64,000 bases of DNA from Thiopseudomonas denitrificans (lineage in GTDB: Bacteria; Pseudomonadota; Gammaproteobacteria; Pseudomonadales; Pseudomonadaceae), in assembly GCF_002866065.1 (NCBI RefSeq), contig NZ_LNJZ01000005.1:124001-188000 (forward strand), in the 5' to 3' direction. How positions within the stretch are numbered: the stretch's first letter is position 1; each line of letters opens with the position of its first letter. Positions 11,721 through 20,545 of the stretch are shown here, piece after piece. The position numbers and the translations under genes are program-made. Below the pieces are notes generated by a model that saw nothing but the letters and a program-made list of their open reading frames with translations, had not been told where the DNA came from and did no database searches.

Positions 11721-11753
11721 AAAAAGCCCCGTCTGGAAACAGCGGGGCTTTTT
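11721..11753 (+). terminator. Rho-independent terminator of argG
   Basis: An 11-bp perfect stem (AAAAAGCCCCG pairs with CGGGGCTTTTT) closes an 11-base loop and ends in a T run. The A run on the other side means it could also stop transcription from the opposite strand, where the helicase gene ends at 11802. Confidence 0.9.
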
Positions 11754-11801
11754 GTTGGCGTTAACGGTGGGGGCAGTATGATTTGTTCGCGCTAAATTGG
11801 C

Positions 11802-13649
11802 TTAGTGTGCTGACTGCTGTATAGCCTGCTGAATTTGCTGGATGAAGGGCGAATTCTGATGGTAAGTCAGCACCAGGGTGTCGATGGCGCGGGTCATGGC
11901 AACGTAGAGCAGACGGGCTTTTTGTTCGTCGTCCAAAGCTTTGTATTCACCGAATTTGTTCAGGCCGGCGATAAATACATGGTCGAACTCCAGCCCCTTG
12001 CTTGAGTGCATGGTGAGTATTTTGACGCTGGGCTGGTTACTGTACTGGTATAGGTTGCGCTTCTTCTGTTCGTCGGCTATGACGAAAGGAACCTTGTATG
12101 TAGCCAGGCTATGTTGCGGCAGATCGATATGAGGTGACTTTGTGCTTAGCACAAGTACGCCAATACTATCCGGGCTCTGGCCTTGCTCGATCAACCTGGC
12201 AATACGTTTGGCAATATAGCCCCACTCGGACTCTGTCGATGAAAAGTTATGCAGCTCTGGCATCTCGCCGTTGCGCCCAAGGCTATTGGGGGCCAGAGTG
12301 GGCGCATAGTCTTCCCCTTTGCCTTCACTAACGGGCAGTGTGCTCAGAGAGCAATTTTTTGCTGCTGTGAGAATTTCAGCAGTATTTCGGTAGTTGGTAC
12401 GCAAAATGGTGGTGCGGCCAACGGCTTCGATTTTTACGCTGGAAAAGGTGAAGCCCAAGCCGGATTTTTTCTTGTAAATTGACTGGGCATCGTCATAGAG
12501 GACCAGCAGATTTGAGTTCTTTGCCTCAAGCATGGCTAACACAATGCTGAACCATTCAGGCTCAAAGTCATGGGCTTCGTCAATCAGTATTGCACCATAG
12601 CGTTCAAGCTCCAGTTCGCCTTCTTCGACGGCCTTTATGGTGCGCACTACACTCTGTTGCATAAATTCGGCCGCTGAAGAACAACGTCCGACTTTAATGT
12701 CTTTTTCTTTAAGCAGCTCGCTGCACCAACCATGAAAGTGATGCACCTGGATTTGGTTTTCGCGGGTATTTTTCTTGAGCACGTGCTCGAGGCGGCTTGC
12801 CAGTGTTTTGTTGTAGCACAGGACTAGAACCGGTTTGTCGGTCAGGCTGGCCAGATAACGTGCCCGATAAACCAGAATCATGGTTTTCCCGCTGCCAGCC
12901 ACGCCATGAATCACGCGATGGCCGCCGCCCATGGACCTGGCCAGCTGTTCTTGCTGCAGATCCATGACTTGGATCAGGCTGGGTGTGGGAGCTTGTTCCT
13001 CATCGAGTAGGCCAAACTGGCCGCTTTCCGGGTTGATACGCAGCTCGGGGTACAGGTGATAGCGGATGCGATCAATTTGTTGCTGACCGAGATTACAGGG
13101 GAACGATTGACGAAACATACCCAGCAGGCGGTCTTCAAAATACTCGCTGGTACTGGCACTCATTTCATCCTTGCAGAGAACCGTGCGCGGCTCCAGTACC
13201 TGGCCCAGCTTCAGGGTATCGAACTTGGCACGAGTGATATTGGGCAACACAACTCCCCAGCTGTAAGGCATGATCAGATTGCCGGCGTAAGAACCGGTTT
13301 GTTGCAGGAATGGATCTTTTTCCAATAGCTCCTTGGCTGCCATGGCATATTGACGAGCTTGCTCCATCGGATTTTTGTCACGCACAAGGCCGTCTTCTGT
13401 GTACAGCATTGCTTCATTTTGAGTCAGGCTGTGCAGGCTGTCCGGTTTCCAGTCTTTCACTTCAAGAACCAGTAATCCGTGCCCAGGATGCAGCACTATG
13501 AAGTCTGGCTGTAGACGTTTAGGGCCAATAGGAACGTTAAACCAACATAAGTAACGATCGTTTAGTTTTTTATCCAGATGCTCGGCAAGCTTGCGTTCGC
13601 CGTCTGTATCAAAAGGGCATGCGCTGCGTACCGGAAAAAACGTTGCCAT
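11802..13649 (-). CDS. NERD nuclease-domain / UvrD-type superfamily 1 helicase
   Basis: The 615-residue protein joins an N-terminal NERD domain to an SF1A helicase. The NERD part keeps a PD-(D/E)xK nuclease pattern: D49 in QPDFIVL, then E63 and K65 in LEVKDW. The helicase has Walker A GVAGSGKT (249-256), DEAH Walker B (357-360), motif V-like MHSSKGLEFDHV and motif VI LLYVAMTRA. All key residues are intact, so a DNA-unwinding nuclease is inferred. The gene is visibly poorer in GC than its neighbours: bases 12661-12720 and 13501-13560 are about 42% GC by hand count, against 63% for a sampled dnaE line. The start ATG has AAGGAA 9 bases upstream. It sits between argG and a vWA gene, pointing away from the latter's stop by 191 bases. 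Roles in DNA repair or phage/plasmid defence are both possible. Confidence 0.88.
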   Translation of the reverse strand: MATFFPVRSACPFDTDGERKLAEHLDKKLNDRYLCWFNVPIGPKRLQPDFIVLHPGHGLLVLEVKDWKPDSLHSLTQNEAMLYTEDGLVRDKNPMEQARQYAMAAKELLEKDPFLQQTGSYAGNLIMPYSWGVVLPNITRAKFDTLKLGQVLEPRTVLCKDEMSASTSEYFEDRLLGMFRQSFPCNLGQQQIDRIRYHLYPELRINPESGQFGLLDEEQAPTPSLIQVMDLQQEQLARSMGGGHRVIHGVAGSGKTMILVYRARYLASLTDKPVLVLCYNKTLASRLEHVLKKNTRENQIQVHHFHGWCSELLKEKDIKVGRCSSAAEFMQQSVVRTIKAVEEGELELERYGAILIDEAHDFEPEWFSIVLAMLEAKNSNLLVLYDDAQSIYKKKSGLGFTFSSVKIEAVGRTTILRTNYRNTAEILTAAKNCSLSTLPVSEGKGEDYAPTLAPNSLGRNGEMPELHNFSSTESEWGYIAKRIARLIEQGQSPDSIGVLVLSTKSPHIDLPQHSLATYKVPFVIADEQKKRNLYQYSNQPSVKILTMHSSKGLEFDHVFIAGLNKFGEYKALDDEQKARLLYVAMTRAIDTLVLTYHQNSPFIQQIQQAIQQSAH

Positions 13650-13840
13650 TCAGGTGTTCCTTTCAATTTGCCGCAAGCCTGTCAGTCAACCCAATGACGC
13701 TTCAGCAGCAGGGAGACGCTTGCACAAAGAATAGTTGCTGTAAATACAAAGTTTTGAAGTATAGGGTATGGTCGGGAGCCGAACAAGGAGCCGAAAGTAG
13801 GCAGGCGAATACAGCAAATGCCTGCCTGGTTGGTGCGGAG
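13650..13840. other. Intergenic spacer between helicase and vWA genes
   Basis: This AT-rich 191-base gap should carry the helicase promoter. It contains an imperfect hairpin at 13799-13827 (8-bp stem AGGCAGGC/GCCTGCCT with a 13-base loop and no T run), which could be a weak stop for vWA transcription. No gene or repeat was recognised. Confidence 0.4.
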
Positions 13841-14482
13841 TTACCCCCGCATCCGTTGATCCCGGCGTACCGCATCCAGTCGCTGATGGTAATCGCTTCG
13901 GCCCCGGCGGAAGTCTTGCACAGCTTCGTTGATCGCTTCGAAGTTGAGTCCGGTCCCCTGGCTGTCGGCCACGTAGGTGCTGGCGTTTTTGGCGCTGATG
14001 CCATAGCTGGCAGCGACATCGATGGCATCGATGTTGGCACCCAGAAAGATGAACTCCCAGCCAAAACGCTGCTGCTGGCGCTCTACCATGCGGCGGATGT
14101 GTGACAGGCTGAACTCCCGGCTGGAATTTTCCAGGCCGTCGGTGATGATGACCACCATCACCTTGCCGGCCCGCTGCTGCGGCGGGCTGTTCTTTTGCAC
14201 ATTACCGATGCGGTTGATGGCCATGCCGATGGTATCGAGCAGGGCGGTATAGCCGCTGGGCTGATATTGCTCGTCCGTCATGGGGCTTACGTCGCGAAGG
14301 TTGGCGCGGTCGTGGACGATGCTGGACTCGTGGTTGAAGAGCACGGTGGTGATGCGGCATTCGTCATCGAGTTCGCGCTGTTTTTCCAGCATGCCGTTGT
14401 AGCCGCCCAGCGTGTCCTGTTGCAGCCCGTGCATGGAGCCGCTCTTGTCCAGAATGAAGACCAGTTCGGTTGAGTGGTTCAT
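13841..14482 (-). CDS. von Willebrand factor A (vWA) domain protein, partner of macrodomain gene
   Basis: The 213-residue protein is almost entirely one vWA domain with a complete metal-ion-dependent adhesion site (MIDAS): D12-x-S14-x-S16 in LDKSGSMHG, Thr79 in SGYTALLD, and TDG at 114-116. It has no signal peptide or membrane segment, so it should act in the cytoplasm, probably in divalent-metal-dependent protein contacts. The ATG at 14482 is chosen because GGAGGCAAC lies just upstream (14485-14493); a longer frame upstream lacks such support and reads as low-complexity sequence. It lies 76 bases downstream of the macrodomain gene on the same strand, with a hairpin (14530-14550) between. I recall the same family, including the FGWEFIFLGANIDAI-type stretch, beside similar macrodomain proteins in Firmicutes. 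Its biochemical function is unknown. Confidence 0.85.
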   Translation of the reverse strand: MNHSTELVFILDKSGSMHGLQQDTLGGYNGMLEKQRELDDECRITTVLFNHESSIVHDRANLRDVSPMTDEQYQPSGYTALLDTIGMAINRIGNVQKNSPPQQRAGKVMVVIITDGLENSSREFSLSHIRRMVERQQQRFGWEFIFLGANIDAIDVAASYGISAKNASTYVADSQGTGLNFEAINEAVQDFRRGRSDYHQRLDAVRRDQRMRG

Positions 14483-14558
14483 GGTGTTGCCTCCTTGATG
14501 AATGTGAGGCAAGTCTAGGAGGCTGCGTGCCGGCAAAGGTCGCTTGCCGGGCGACAAA

Positions 14559-15572
14559 TCAGCAACCGAGCAGGGCCTGGTCGAACTGGAATAGCACCTC
14601 GTTGATTTCAAAGATGTTATAGCTGCGCAGCTCAATGAAGTGCTTGATGATGACGTCGAAACGCTGGTTGCTGGCGAGGGCGAAACCGGCATGGCCGAGC
14701 AGGCAAGCGGTCTGTTCCAGGTCCAGCTCCAGTGCGACCGCCAGGGCCAGAATGGTGCGTTTGCCCGGTACGTAGCCCTTGCCGCTGCGAATCTTGGAAA
14801 ACAGCTTGCGACTGATGTTGGCCCGCTTGTAAACCTCGACTTCGGTCATGTTTTTTTCGCGGATCAGGCGCAGCAGGTGCACCTCAAAGGGCTCGCCCAG
14901 CTCCAGCATGGGCTGGGGCCATTCTTTCGATCCATAGCGCGGGTATCTGGAAAACTCGGTATTGGCGGGCTCTTCGGTAACCCCGATGACCTGTCTGGAG
15001 CGGGCAAAACGGCCATGCAGATCTTCAATTTCTTCGACAAGGTGTTCGTCGATATAGCTGGCGACCCGGCCCAGCAGCGACTGGCTCAGTTGAAAGGCAC
15101 TTTTGTCGAATACCACCAGGTACACGTCCAGTTCGTCATCCTGTGCCTGCAGAAACTCCAGGATGCTGTCACGAGCCACTTGCAATGCCTGCTCTTTGGG
15201 GTACCCATAGATGCCCGAGGAAATCAGCGGAAAGGCGATGCTGGCGCAACCCTGTTCATGTGCCAGTTGCAGCGAGTTGATGTAAGCGCTGCGCAACAGC
15301 TGCTCGCTGCGTTGCGGGCTGTACTGGCTGTGGACGGGGCCGGAGGTATGGATGACATGGCGGGCCGGCAGGGCAAAGCCCGGCGTGATCACCGCCTCGC
15401 CAACGGCTATCGGGGCGAGGGCGGCACAGGCCTGTTCCATCTGCGGTGCACCGGCGGCGGTAAAAATGGCACCGCAGACACCGCCACCCTGCGCCAGTTG
15501 CGGGTTGGCGGCATTGACGATGGCGTCAACCTGCATTCGGGTTATGTCCTGGCGAACGATCTGCAAGGGCAT
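14559..15572 (-). CDS. Macrodomain protein with C-terminal helix-turn-helix-like domain
   Basis: The 337-residue protein has an N-terminal macrodomain (about 1-165) that should bind ADP-ribose or a related NAD metabolite: DAIVNAAN at 16-23, GGGV at 29-32, and the phosphate loop LISSGIYGYP at 116-125. After a linker comes a helical domain (about 220-337) whose KRANISRKLFSKIRSG and TILALAVALELDLEQT segments resemble an XRE-like helix-turn-helix, ending in a conserved YNIFEINEVLFQFD tail. The Asp of MacroD-type hydrolases (GGGVDG) is Cys33 here. ATG 15572 has AAAGGAG about 8 bases upstream and the protein starts directly with the MPLQIVRQDI strand. The likely job is NAD-metabolite sensing or ADP-ribose processing with the vWA partner; this is inference. 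Confidence 0.85.
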   Translation of the reverse strand: MPLQIVRQDITRMQVDAIVNAANPQLAQGGGVCGAIFTAAGAPQMEQACAALAPIAVGEAVITPGFALPARHVIHTSGPVHSQYSPQRSEQLLRSAYINSLQLAHEQGCASIAFPLISSGIYGYPKEQALQVARDSILEFLQAQDDELDVYLVVFDKSAFQLSQSLLGRVASYIDEHLVEEIEDLHGRFARSRQVIGVTEEPANTEFSRYPRYGSKEWPQPMLELGEPFEVHLLRLIREKNMTEVEVYKRANISRKLFSKIRSGKGYVPGKRTILALAVALELDLEQTACLLGHAGFALASNQRFDVIIKHFIELRSYNIFEINEVLFQFDQALLGC

Positions 15573-15789
15573 GACGGGCTCCTTTGGGGTTTCTTGCCGG
15601 GCAGCCCTGTCCGTGTGCAGCCGCTCCATGCTGAAAAGGGCAAGAATAGCAGAACTGTCCAGGTTTGCCTGTGCCGGGCGTGCAGGCGTGAAAGCCGTTG
15701 GTGTTTTGCCGTGGTTCCCGGGTGCGGGCTGCCCACGATGCCTCCCGTATCCGGTACACTAGCCGGGAAAACCGCTACAGGAGTTAAAC

Positions 15790-16182
15790 ATGCGAATTCT
15801 TCATACCATGCTGCGCGTCGGCGATCTCGACAAATCCATTGCTTTCTACACCGAGGTGCTGGGCATGCAGCTGCTGCGCCGCAAGGATTATCCGGACGGC
15901 AAGTTCACGCTGGCGTTTGTCGGCTATGGCAACGAGGCAGAGAACTCGGTGATCGAGCTGACCCACAACTGGGACACCACCAGCTACGATCTGGGCAACG
16001 GCTACGGCCATATCGCGCTGGAAGTGCCGGATGTGTACAAGGCCTGTGGGGATATCCGTGCCCGCGGCGGCAAGATCACCCGCGAGCCGGGCCCGATGAT
16101 GCACGGCAACAGCATTCTGGCCTTTGTCGAGGACCCGGACGGCTACAAGATCGAACTGCTGTCACCAGCCCGCGCTGACTGA
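15790..16182 (+). CDS. gloA: Lactoylglutathione lyase (glyoxalase I)
   Basis: The 130-residue enzyme converts the glutathione-methylglyoxal hemithioacetal to S-lactoylglutathione. The four metal ligands fall at the same positions as in the E. coli Ni-dependent enzyme: His5, Glu56, His74, Glu122. Two beta-alpha-beta-beta-beta units make up the whole protein. ATG 15790 has CAGGAG about 6 bases upstream. The bestrophin-like gene follows after 20 bases and may be co-transcribed. The 217-base gap upstream is shared with the divergent macrodomain gene. Confidence 0.96.
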   Translation: MRILHTMLRVGDLDKSIAFYTEVLGMQLLRRKDYPDGKFTLAFVGYGNEAENSVIELTHNWDTTSYDLGNGYGHIALEVPDVYKACGDIRARGGKITREPGPMMHGNSILAFVEDPDGYKIELLSPARAD

Positions 16183-16202
16183 CGGTTCCGGAGCTCCGGC
16201 TG

Positions 16203-17123
16203 ATGATCATTCGCCCCAACCATGGCTTTCTGTCCCTGCTGTTGGCCATCCAGGGCTCGATCCTGCCCAGGGTGATGCCGCAAATCCTGCTGATTGCCGG
16301 GCTGGGCGTGGTGGGGCTGGTCCTGCTGGATTATTTCCCCGGCTGGTTGCCGGGCTATAGCCTGGCGCCGTTCAGCATTCTGGGCCTGATGCTGTCCCTG
16401 TTGCTGGGCTTTCGCAATAACGCCAGCTATGCGCGCTGGTGGGAGGCCCGCCAGCAGCTCGGTAGTCTGCTGGTGCAGGCACGTTCGCTGGCACGCCTGG
16501 CGACTTCCTACCTGGACGGTACGCCGCAACAACAGGCCAGTGCCCTCCGGATCATCCTGCTGTTGCGGGGGTTCTCCAGGGTGCTGCTGCGTTCGCTGCG
16601 TCATCCCGAGATACGGGGCTGTCTTGATGATTTGCTGGATGGCCAGGAAGCGGCAGTGGTGTATCAGTCGCGCAATCCGGCGGATACATTGTTGCGCATG
16701 CTCAGTACGGAAATCGCTACTGCCCATCGTACCGGTCTGTTGTCGGATATTCTGGTGACAACCTTTGAGGCACGGGTGACGGCGCTGGCCGATATCCAGG
16801 CTGCCTGTGAGCGCCTGCACAATACGCCGATACCCTTTGCCTACATGCTGCTGGTGCATCGCACGGCCTATATTTTCTGCTTTCTGCTGCCTTTTGGGCT
16901 GGTCGGCAGCACGGGCACGGCAACGCCTTTCATCAGCGCGCTGGTGGCTTATGCCTTTTTCGGGCTGGATGCCCTCAGTGAGGAGCTGGAAGAGCCCTTT
17001 GGCGAGCGCCCCAACCAGCTGCCCTTGCTGGCGATCGAACGCACGCTGGAAATCAACATGCTGGAAGCCCTCGGCTTGCCCACGCCCGAGCCGTTGCAGC
17101 CGCTGAACTATCGCCTGAGCTGA
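16203..17123 (+). CDS. Bestrophin-like membrane channel (UPF0187/YneE family)
   Basis: The 306-residue membrane protein has hydrophobic segments near residues 21-45, 55-75, about 215-240 and 245-262, with a long amphipathic middle. Family marks are LLLGFRNNASYARWWEARQQLG in the pore-lining region (pieces LGFRNN and YARWWEAR) and the C-terminal FGLDALSEELEEPFG. Bacterial homologues form pentameric ion channels. It lies directly behind gloA. Its physiological ion and role here are unknown. Confidence 0.85.
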   Translation: MIIRPNHGFLSLLLAIQGSILPRVMPQILLIAGLGVVGLVLLDYFPGWLPGYSLAPFSILGLMLSLLLGFRNNASYARWWEARQQLGSLLVQARSLARLATSYLDGTPQQQASALRIILLLRGFSRVLLRSLRHPEIRGCLDDLLDGQEAAVVYQSRNPADTLLRMLSTEIATAHRTGLLSDILVTTFEARVTALADIQAACERLHNTPIPFAYMLLVHRTAYIFCFLLPFGLVGSTGTATPFISALVAYAFFGLDALSEELEEPFGERPNQLPLLAIERTLEINMLEALGLPTPEPLQPLNYRLS

Positions 17124-17193
17124 CCCGGCTCGCTGAAGTGGTTTGCAGCAGGTACATCGGGGGCAGGTGACATAAGATCCAGTGTCATAGGAA

Positions 17194-18825
17194 TCAATTC
17201 TGCATCGACAGTTGTCGTACCCTGTTCGTTCGCTTGATCCCGGCTGGGATATCATGGCTAACCACAATCAGTATTCCTTTTCGCTGATGTTGGCAAACAG
17301 CTTGCAGTACAAGCCCCGCAGTGGCGCTATCCAGTCCGGCAGAGGGCTCATCCAGCAGCAGAATGGGCTGTTGACGCAGCAGCAGGCGAGCCAGGGCTAT
17401 GCGTCTGGCCTGGCCGCCGGAGACGGCGACCGCATGTTCGCCCAGTGGGGTGTCCAGTTGCAGCGGTTGCTGTCGGGCCCAGTCGGCCAGTGCCACCTGC
17501 TGCAGGGCCTGCCAGAGTTGTGCGTCGCTTGTATCAGGAATGCCCAGGCGCAGGTTTTGCGCCAGACTCAGATTGAACAGGTCAAACTGTTGCGGCAAAT
17601 AGCCCAGATGACCGTTCAGGCTGCTGTGTTCGTACTGCTGGCTATTAAGCAGCAGTTGTCCCTGTAACGGCGGCATATAGCCGGCCAGAGTTTCCAGCAG
17701 GCTGGTTTTACCCACGCCTGACGGGCCGGTAATCACCAGAATGTCGCCGGCTTGCAAATCCAGATTAAAACGTTGGGTGCCAGCATTGGCCACCTGCAGG
17801 TCATGCAGTTGCAACTGTAGCGGCCTGTTGTGCAGTGGCAAGGGGGCGGTGTGGACAGCTTCGCCCTGATTAAGCGGGTTGATGCGGTCGCGTGCCGCTT
17901 GACTTAAGCCCAGCGCAATAAAGCTTGCTGTGAGCGGTGCGACAATTTCATAAAACCCCAGATAGGCCAGCAAAGCGGCTACCAGCCAGGGCAGTTCCAG
18001 CTGGTGCTGCAGCAGTAGCGGTTGGGCCGCCCATAGCATAAGCAGAAAACCTGCCGCCAGCGCCCAGTGTTGCCACAGCAGCAAGCGGCTGCTGGCTGTG
18101 GTCTGGCGGGCCTGATGCTGCAGGTAGTCGTGATCCAGTTTGGCAAAGTCCTGTTGACGCGATTGCCACTGCTGCCAGATCACCAGCGGGATGCGCAATT
18201 GCAGGCTGTGCAGCAAAAATACCCGGCGTTCTTCGGCCTTGTCGGCATCCATGCGGGCCAGCCGGGCAGCGGCCTGGCCGGTGAGCAGGGGCAGCAGGAG
18301 CCAGCCGGGCAGCAGTCCGGCCAAGGCGGCATAAAACAGTGCCGGGGCCAGCCAGTAATAAAACATCAGCAGCAACACCACAATGCTGCTGGCCCAGAGC
18401 CATGGAGCAATAACACTGAGCGGGAAGCGGTCGAGCAGGTCGATGTCGGCCACCAGCCGGTGTTGCTGGCGGGCCGAGGATAGCTGCGCATGGGGCGGGC
18501 GCTGGGCCAGCCGGGCAAAGACGCGGCAGCGCAGGTCTTGTAGCAGGGCCAGCACGGCGTTATGGCTGCTGAGGCGTTCGGCGTAGCGTCCGGCGGTGCG
18601 GGTGATGGCGGCCAAGCGAATCAGCGCCGCCGGGCGGAAAAAGTCAAAGCTGTAGGCACCGGCTACCAGCAGGCCGGCAGCGGCACTGGCGGTAATGAAC
18701 CAGCCGGAAATGGCCAGTAAGCCGAGTACGGCAATCAGGGTAATCCAGCCCAGCAGCAGGGACAGCCCCCATGCACCTTTGCGGCTGGACAGCAACTGGC
18801 GCAAGCGAATGTCTGTATCAGGCAT
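17194..18825 (-). CDS. cydC: Heterodimeric ABC exporter subunit CydC
   Basis: The 543-residue half-transporter pairs with CydD to export cysteine and glutathione to the periplasm, which cytochrome bd assembly needs. The N-terminal membrane domain (about 1-310, six helices) carries the FRPAALIRLAAITRTAGRYAERL region seen in CydC. The C-terminal ATPase has Walker A GPSGVGKTS, signature VSGGQARR and Walker B ILLLDEPSAGLD. ATG 18825 (MPDTDIR) is preferred to a longer frame starting 45 bases upstream, as it overlaps the cydD stop by 8 bases. It is the last gene of the cyd operon; no clear terminator was found after it. Confidence 0.92.
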   Translation of the reverse strand: MPDTDIRLRQLLSSRKGAWGLSLLLGWITLIAVLGLLAISGWFITASAAAGLLVAGAYSFDFFRPAALIRLAAITRTAGRYAERLSSHNAVLALLQDLRCRVFARLAQRPPHAQLSSARQQHRLVADIDLLDRFPLSVIAPWLWASSIVVLLLMFYYWLAPALFYAALAGLLPGWLLLPLLTGQAAARLARMDADKAEERRVFLLHSLQLRIPLVIWQQWQSRQQDFAKLDHDYLQHQARQTTASSRLLLWQHWALAAGFLLMLWAAQPLLLQHQLELPWLVAALLAYLGFYEIVAPLTASFIALGLSQAARDRINPLNQGEAVHTAPLPLHNRPLQLQLHDLQVANAGTQRFNLDLQAGDILVITGPSGVGKTSLLETLAGYMPPLQGQLLLNSQQYEHSSLNGHLGYLPQQFDLFNLSLAQNLRLGIPDTSDAQLWQALQQVALADWARQQPLQLDTPLGEHAVAVSGGQARRIALARLLLRQQPILLLDEPSAGLDSATAGLVLQAVCQHQRKGILIVVSHDIPAGIKRTNRVRQLSMQN

Positions 18826-20545
18826 GGCTGTTCTCCGTCTGGGGGGCGCCCAGTTGCAGGCGCTGGTCAACCCAGTCCAGTCCGGCGCTGCTGTGGCTGA
18901 CCAGAATCAGGCTGCGTCCATGACTGAGCTGGTGCAGCAGCTGGTGAATCTGTCGGCGGCTGTCCGGGTCCAGATGGGCGGTGGGCTCATCCAGCAGCCA
19001 CAGGGGGCGGTCGCGTAGCAGCAGCTGTGCCAGCGCTACGCGGCTGAGCTGGCCACCGGACATGCCGGCACCCCGTTCGGCCAGAGGCCAGTCCAACCCC
19101 CGTTGCTGAACCAGATCGGCCAGACCCACCTGCGCCATGGCCGCCTGCATTCGGGCTTCGCTGGCCTGGGGCGCGGCCAGGCGCAGGTTGTCGGCCAGAC
19201 TGCCTTCGATGAAGCGTGGCTGTTGGGCCAGATAATCCAGCCCGTTGAGCCAGCCGTTTAATTCGAGCCGGGCAAATGCATGCCCGTTGACCAGCAGTTG
19301 GCCCTGATGTGGCAGTGCGCCGAGCAGTACCTGGAGTAGTGTGGACTTGCCGGCTCCGCTGGCCCCCTGAATCAGCAGGCTATGGCCGGCCTGTAGATGC
19401 AGGCTGGGCAGTTGCAGCCGGCTGCGGCCATCTGTGCTTTGTACGCTCAGATCGCAGGCCTGGATGCTGACCGGCAGCGTACCGGGCAGCGGCTCAGTTC
19501 CCTGATGTTGCCAGCCTTCATCCTGCAAAAGCGGGGCCAGCTCTTGCATGGCGGCTTCGGCATCGGCCTTGGCGTGGTAGTCATTGCCCAGTTGGCGTAA
19601 CGGGGCGTAAAACTCCGGGGCCAGCAGCAAAATAAATAGTGCGCCCGTGTAGGGGACGGGGATGCTGGCCTTGGCCCAGGGCAGTATGCCCAGCAGGCCC
19701 AGTCCCAGATAGACCGCGACCAGCGCAATGGACAGCGCGGCAAAAAATTCCAGCACCGCGCTGGAGAGAAAGGCCAGCCGCAGCACGGCCATGGTGCGCT
19801 GCCGGTAGCCTTCGGCAGCCTGTGCAATTTGCTCCTGTGCTTGTTCGGTGGCTTGCAGGTGTTGCAGGGTGCGCATGCCGCGCACCAGATCGAGAAAGCG
19901 TCCGCCCAGTCGGCTGAGTGCCTGCAGTTGTTTGCGGCTGCTGGCGCTGGCGGCTTTGCCGAGAATAATCATGAACAGGGGCACCAGCGGTGCCGTCAGT
20001 AACAACAACAGGGCGGCCAGACCGCTAAACGGGGTGGTGACGACCAGCAGCATCAGCGGTATCAGTACCGCCAGCTGGGCCTGCACCACATAGCGCTGCA
20101 GGTAGCCATCCAGCGCATCGACCTGATCCAGTACGCGACTGGTCAGCGCGCCGTCGCTGTCGCTGTGCGCCAGTTGTGCGGCAGGACGTGCCAGCTTTTG
20201 CAGTACCCGGTCCCGCAACTGGCGACGAATTTCAAGGCTGGCCTGCACGCACAGGCGTTCACGGCCATAGTGCAGCACGGGTCGCAGCAGCATGCAGGCG
20301 GCCAGGGCGATAAAAACAAAATACAACGCACGCGGCGCTGTCGGGATGAATGCATCGTTGATGGAGGTTTGCAGCCATTGATTGAGCAGCCAGGCCAGCA
20401 GGCCGTACTGCCCAATCAGTAGCGCGGTATTGCCCAGTGCCAGCAGCAACGCCAGGCGCAAGCGTCCCTGTTGGGGCGCTTGCAGCTGACGCAGCTGGCG
20501 GGCAGCTGATGGCAGGTTATTGCGGGTCGCTGTCTTCACCGGCAT
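18818..20545 (-). CDS. cydD: Heterodimeric ABC exporter subunit CydD
   Basis: The 575-residue half-transporter has an N-terminal six-helix membrane domain (about 1-330) and a C-terminal ABC ATPase with Walker A GASGAGKST, signature MSGGQLSR and Walker B LWLLDEPTAHLD. It partners CydC, encoded immediately downstream with an 8-base overlap. ATG 20545 (MPVKTATRNN) is inside the end of cydX, giving a 29-base overlap in another frame, which suggests coupled translation. Upstream in-frame codons belong to the antisense of nothing and lack a ribosome-binding site, so they were not used. Confidence 0.92.
   Translation of the reverse strand: MPVKTATRNNLPSAARQLRQLQAPQQGRLRLALLLALGNTALLIGQYGLLAWLLNQWLQTSINDAFIPTAPRALYFVFIALAACMLLRPVLHYGRERLCVQASLEIRRQLRDRVLQKLARPAAQLAHSDSDGALTSRVLDQVDALDGYLQRYVVQAQLAVLIPLMLLVVTTPFSGLAALLLLLTAPLVPLFMIILGKAASASSRKQLQALSRLGGRFLDLVRGMRTLQHLQATEQAQEQIAQAAEGYRQRTMAVLRLAFLSSAVLEFFAALSIALVAVYLGLGLLGILPWAKASIPVPYTGALFILLLAPEFYAPLRQLGNDYHAKADAEAAMQELAPLLQDEGWQHQGTEPLPGTLPVSIQACDLSVQSTDGRSRLQLPSLHLQAGHSLLIQGASGAGKSTLLQVLLGALPHQGQLLVNGHAFARLELNGWLNGLDYLAQQPRFIEGSLADNLRLAAPQASEARMQAAMAQVGLADLVQQRGLDWPLAERGAGMSGGQLSRVALAQLLLRDRPLWLLDEPTAHLDPDSRRQIHQLLHQLSHGRSLILVSHSSAGLDWVDQRLQLGAPQTENSHA

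Noticed and set aside
13799-13827. Hairpin downstream of the vWA gene as an intrinsic terminator
   Set aside because: The loop is long (13 bases) and there is no T run on either strand.
14483-14692. A 70-residue N-terminal extension of the vWA protein
   Set aside because: The extension is Ser/Pro-rich, lacks a ribosome-binding site and overlaps the macrodomain gene end; the internal ATG has a strong one.
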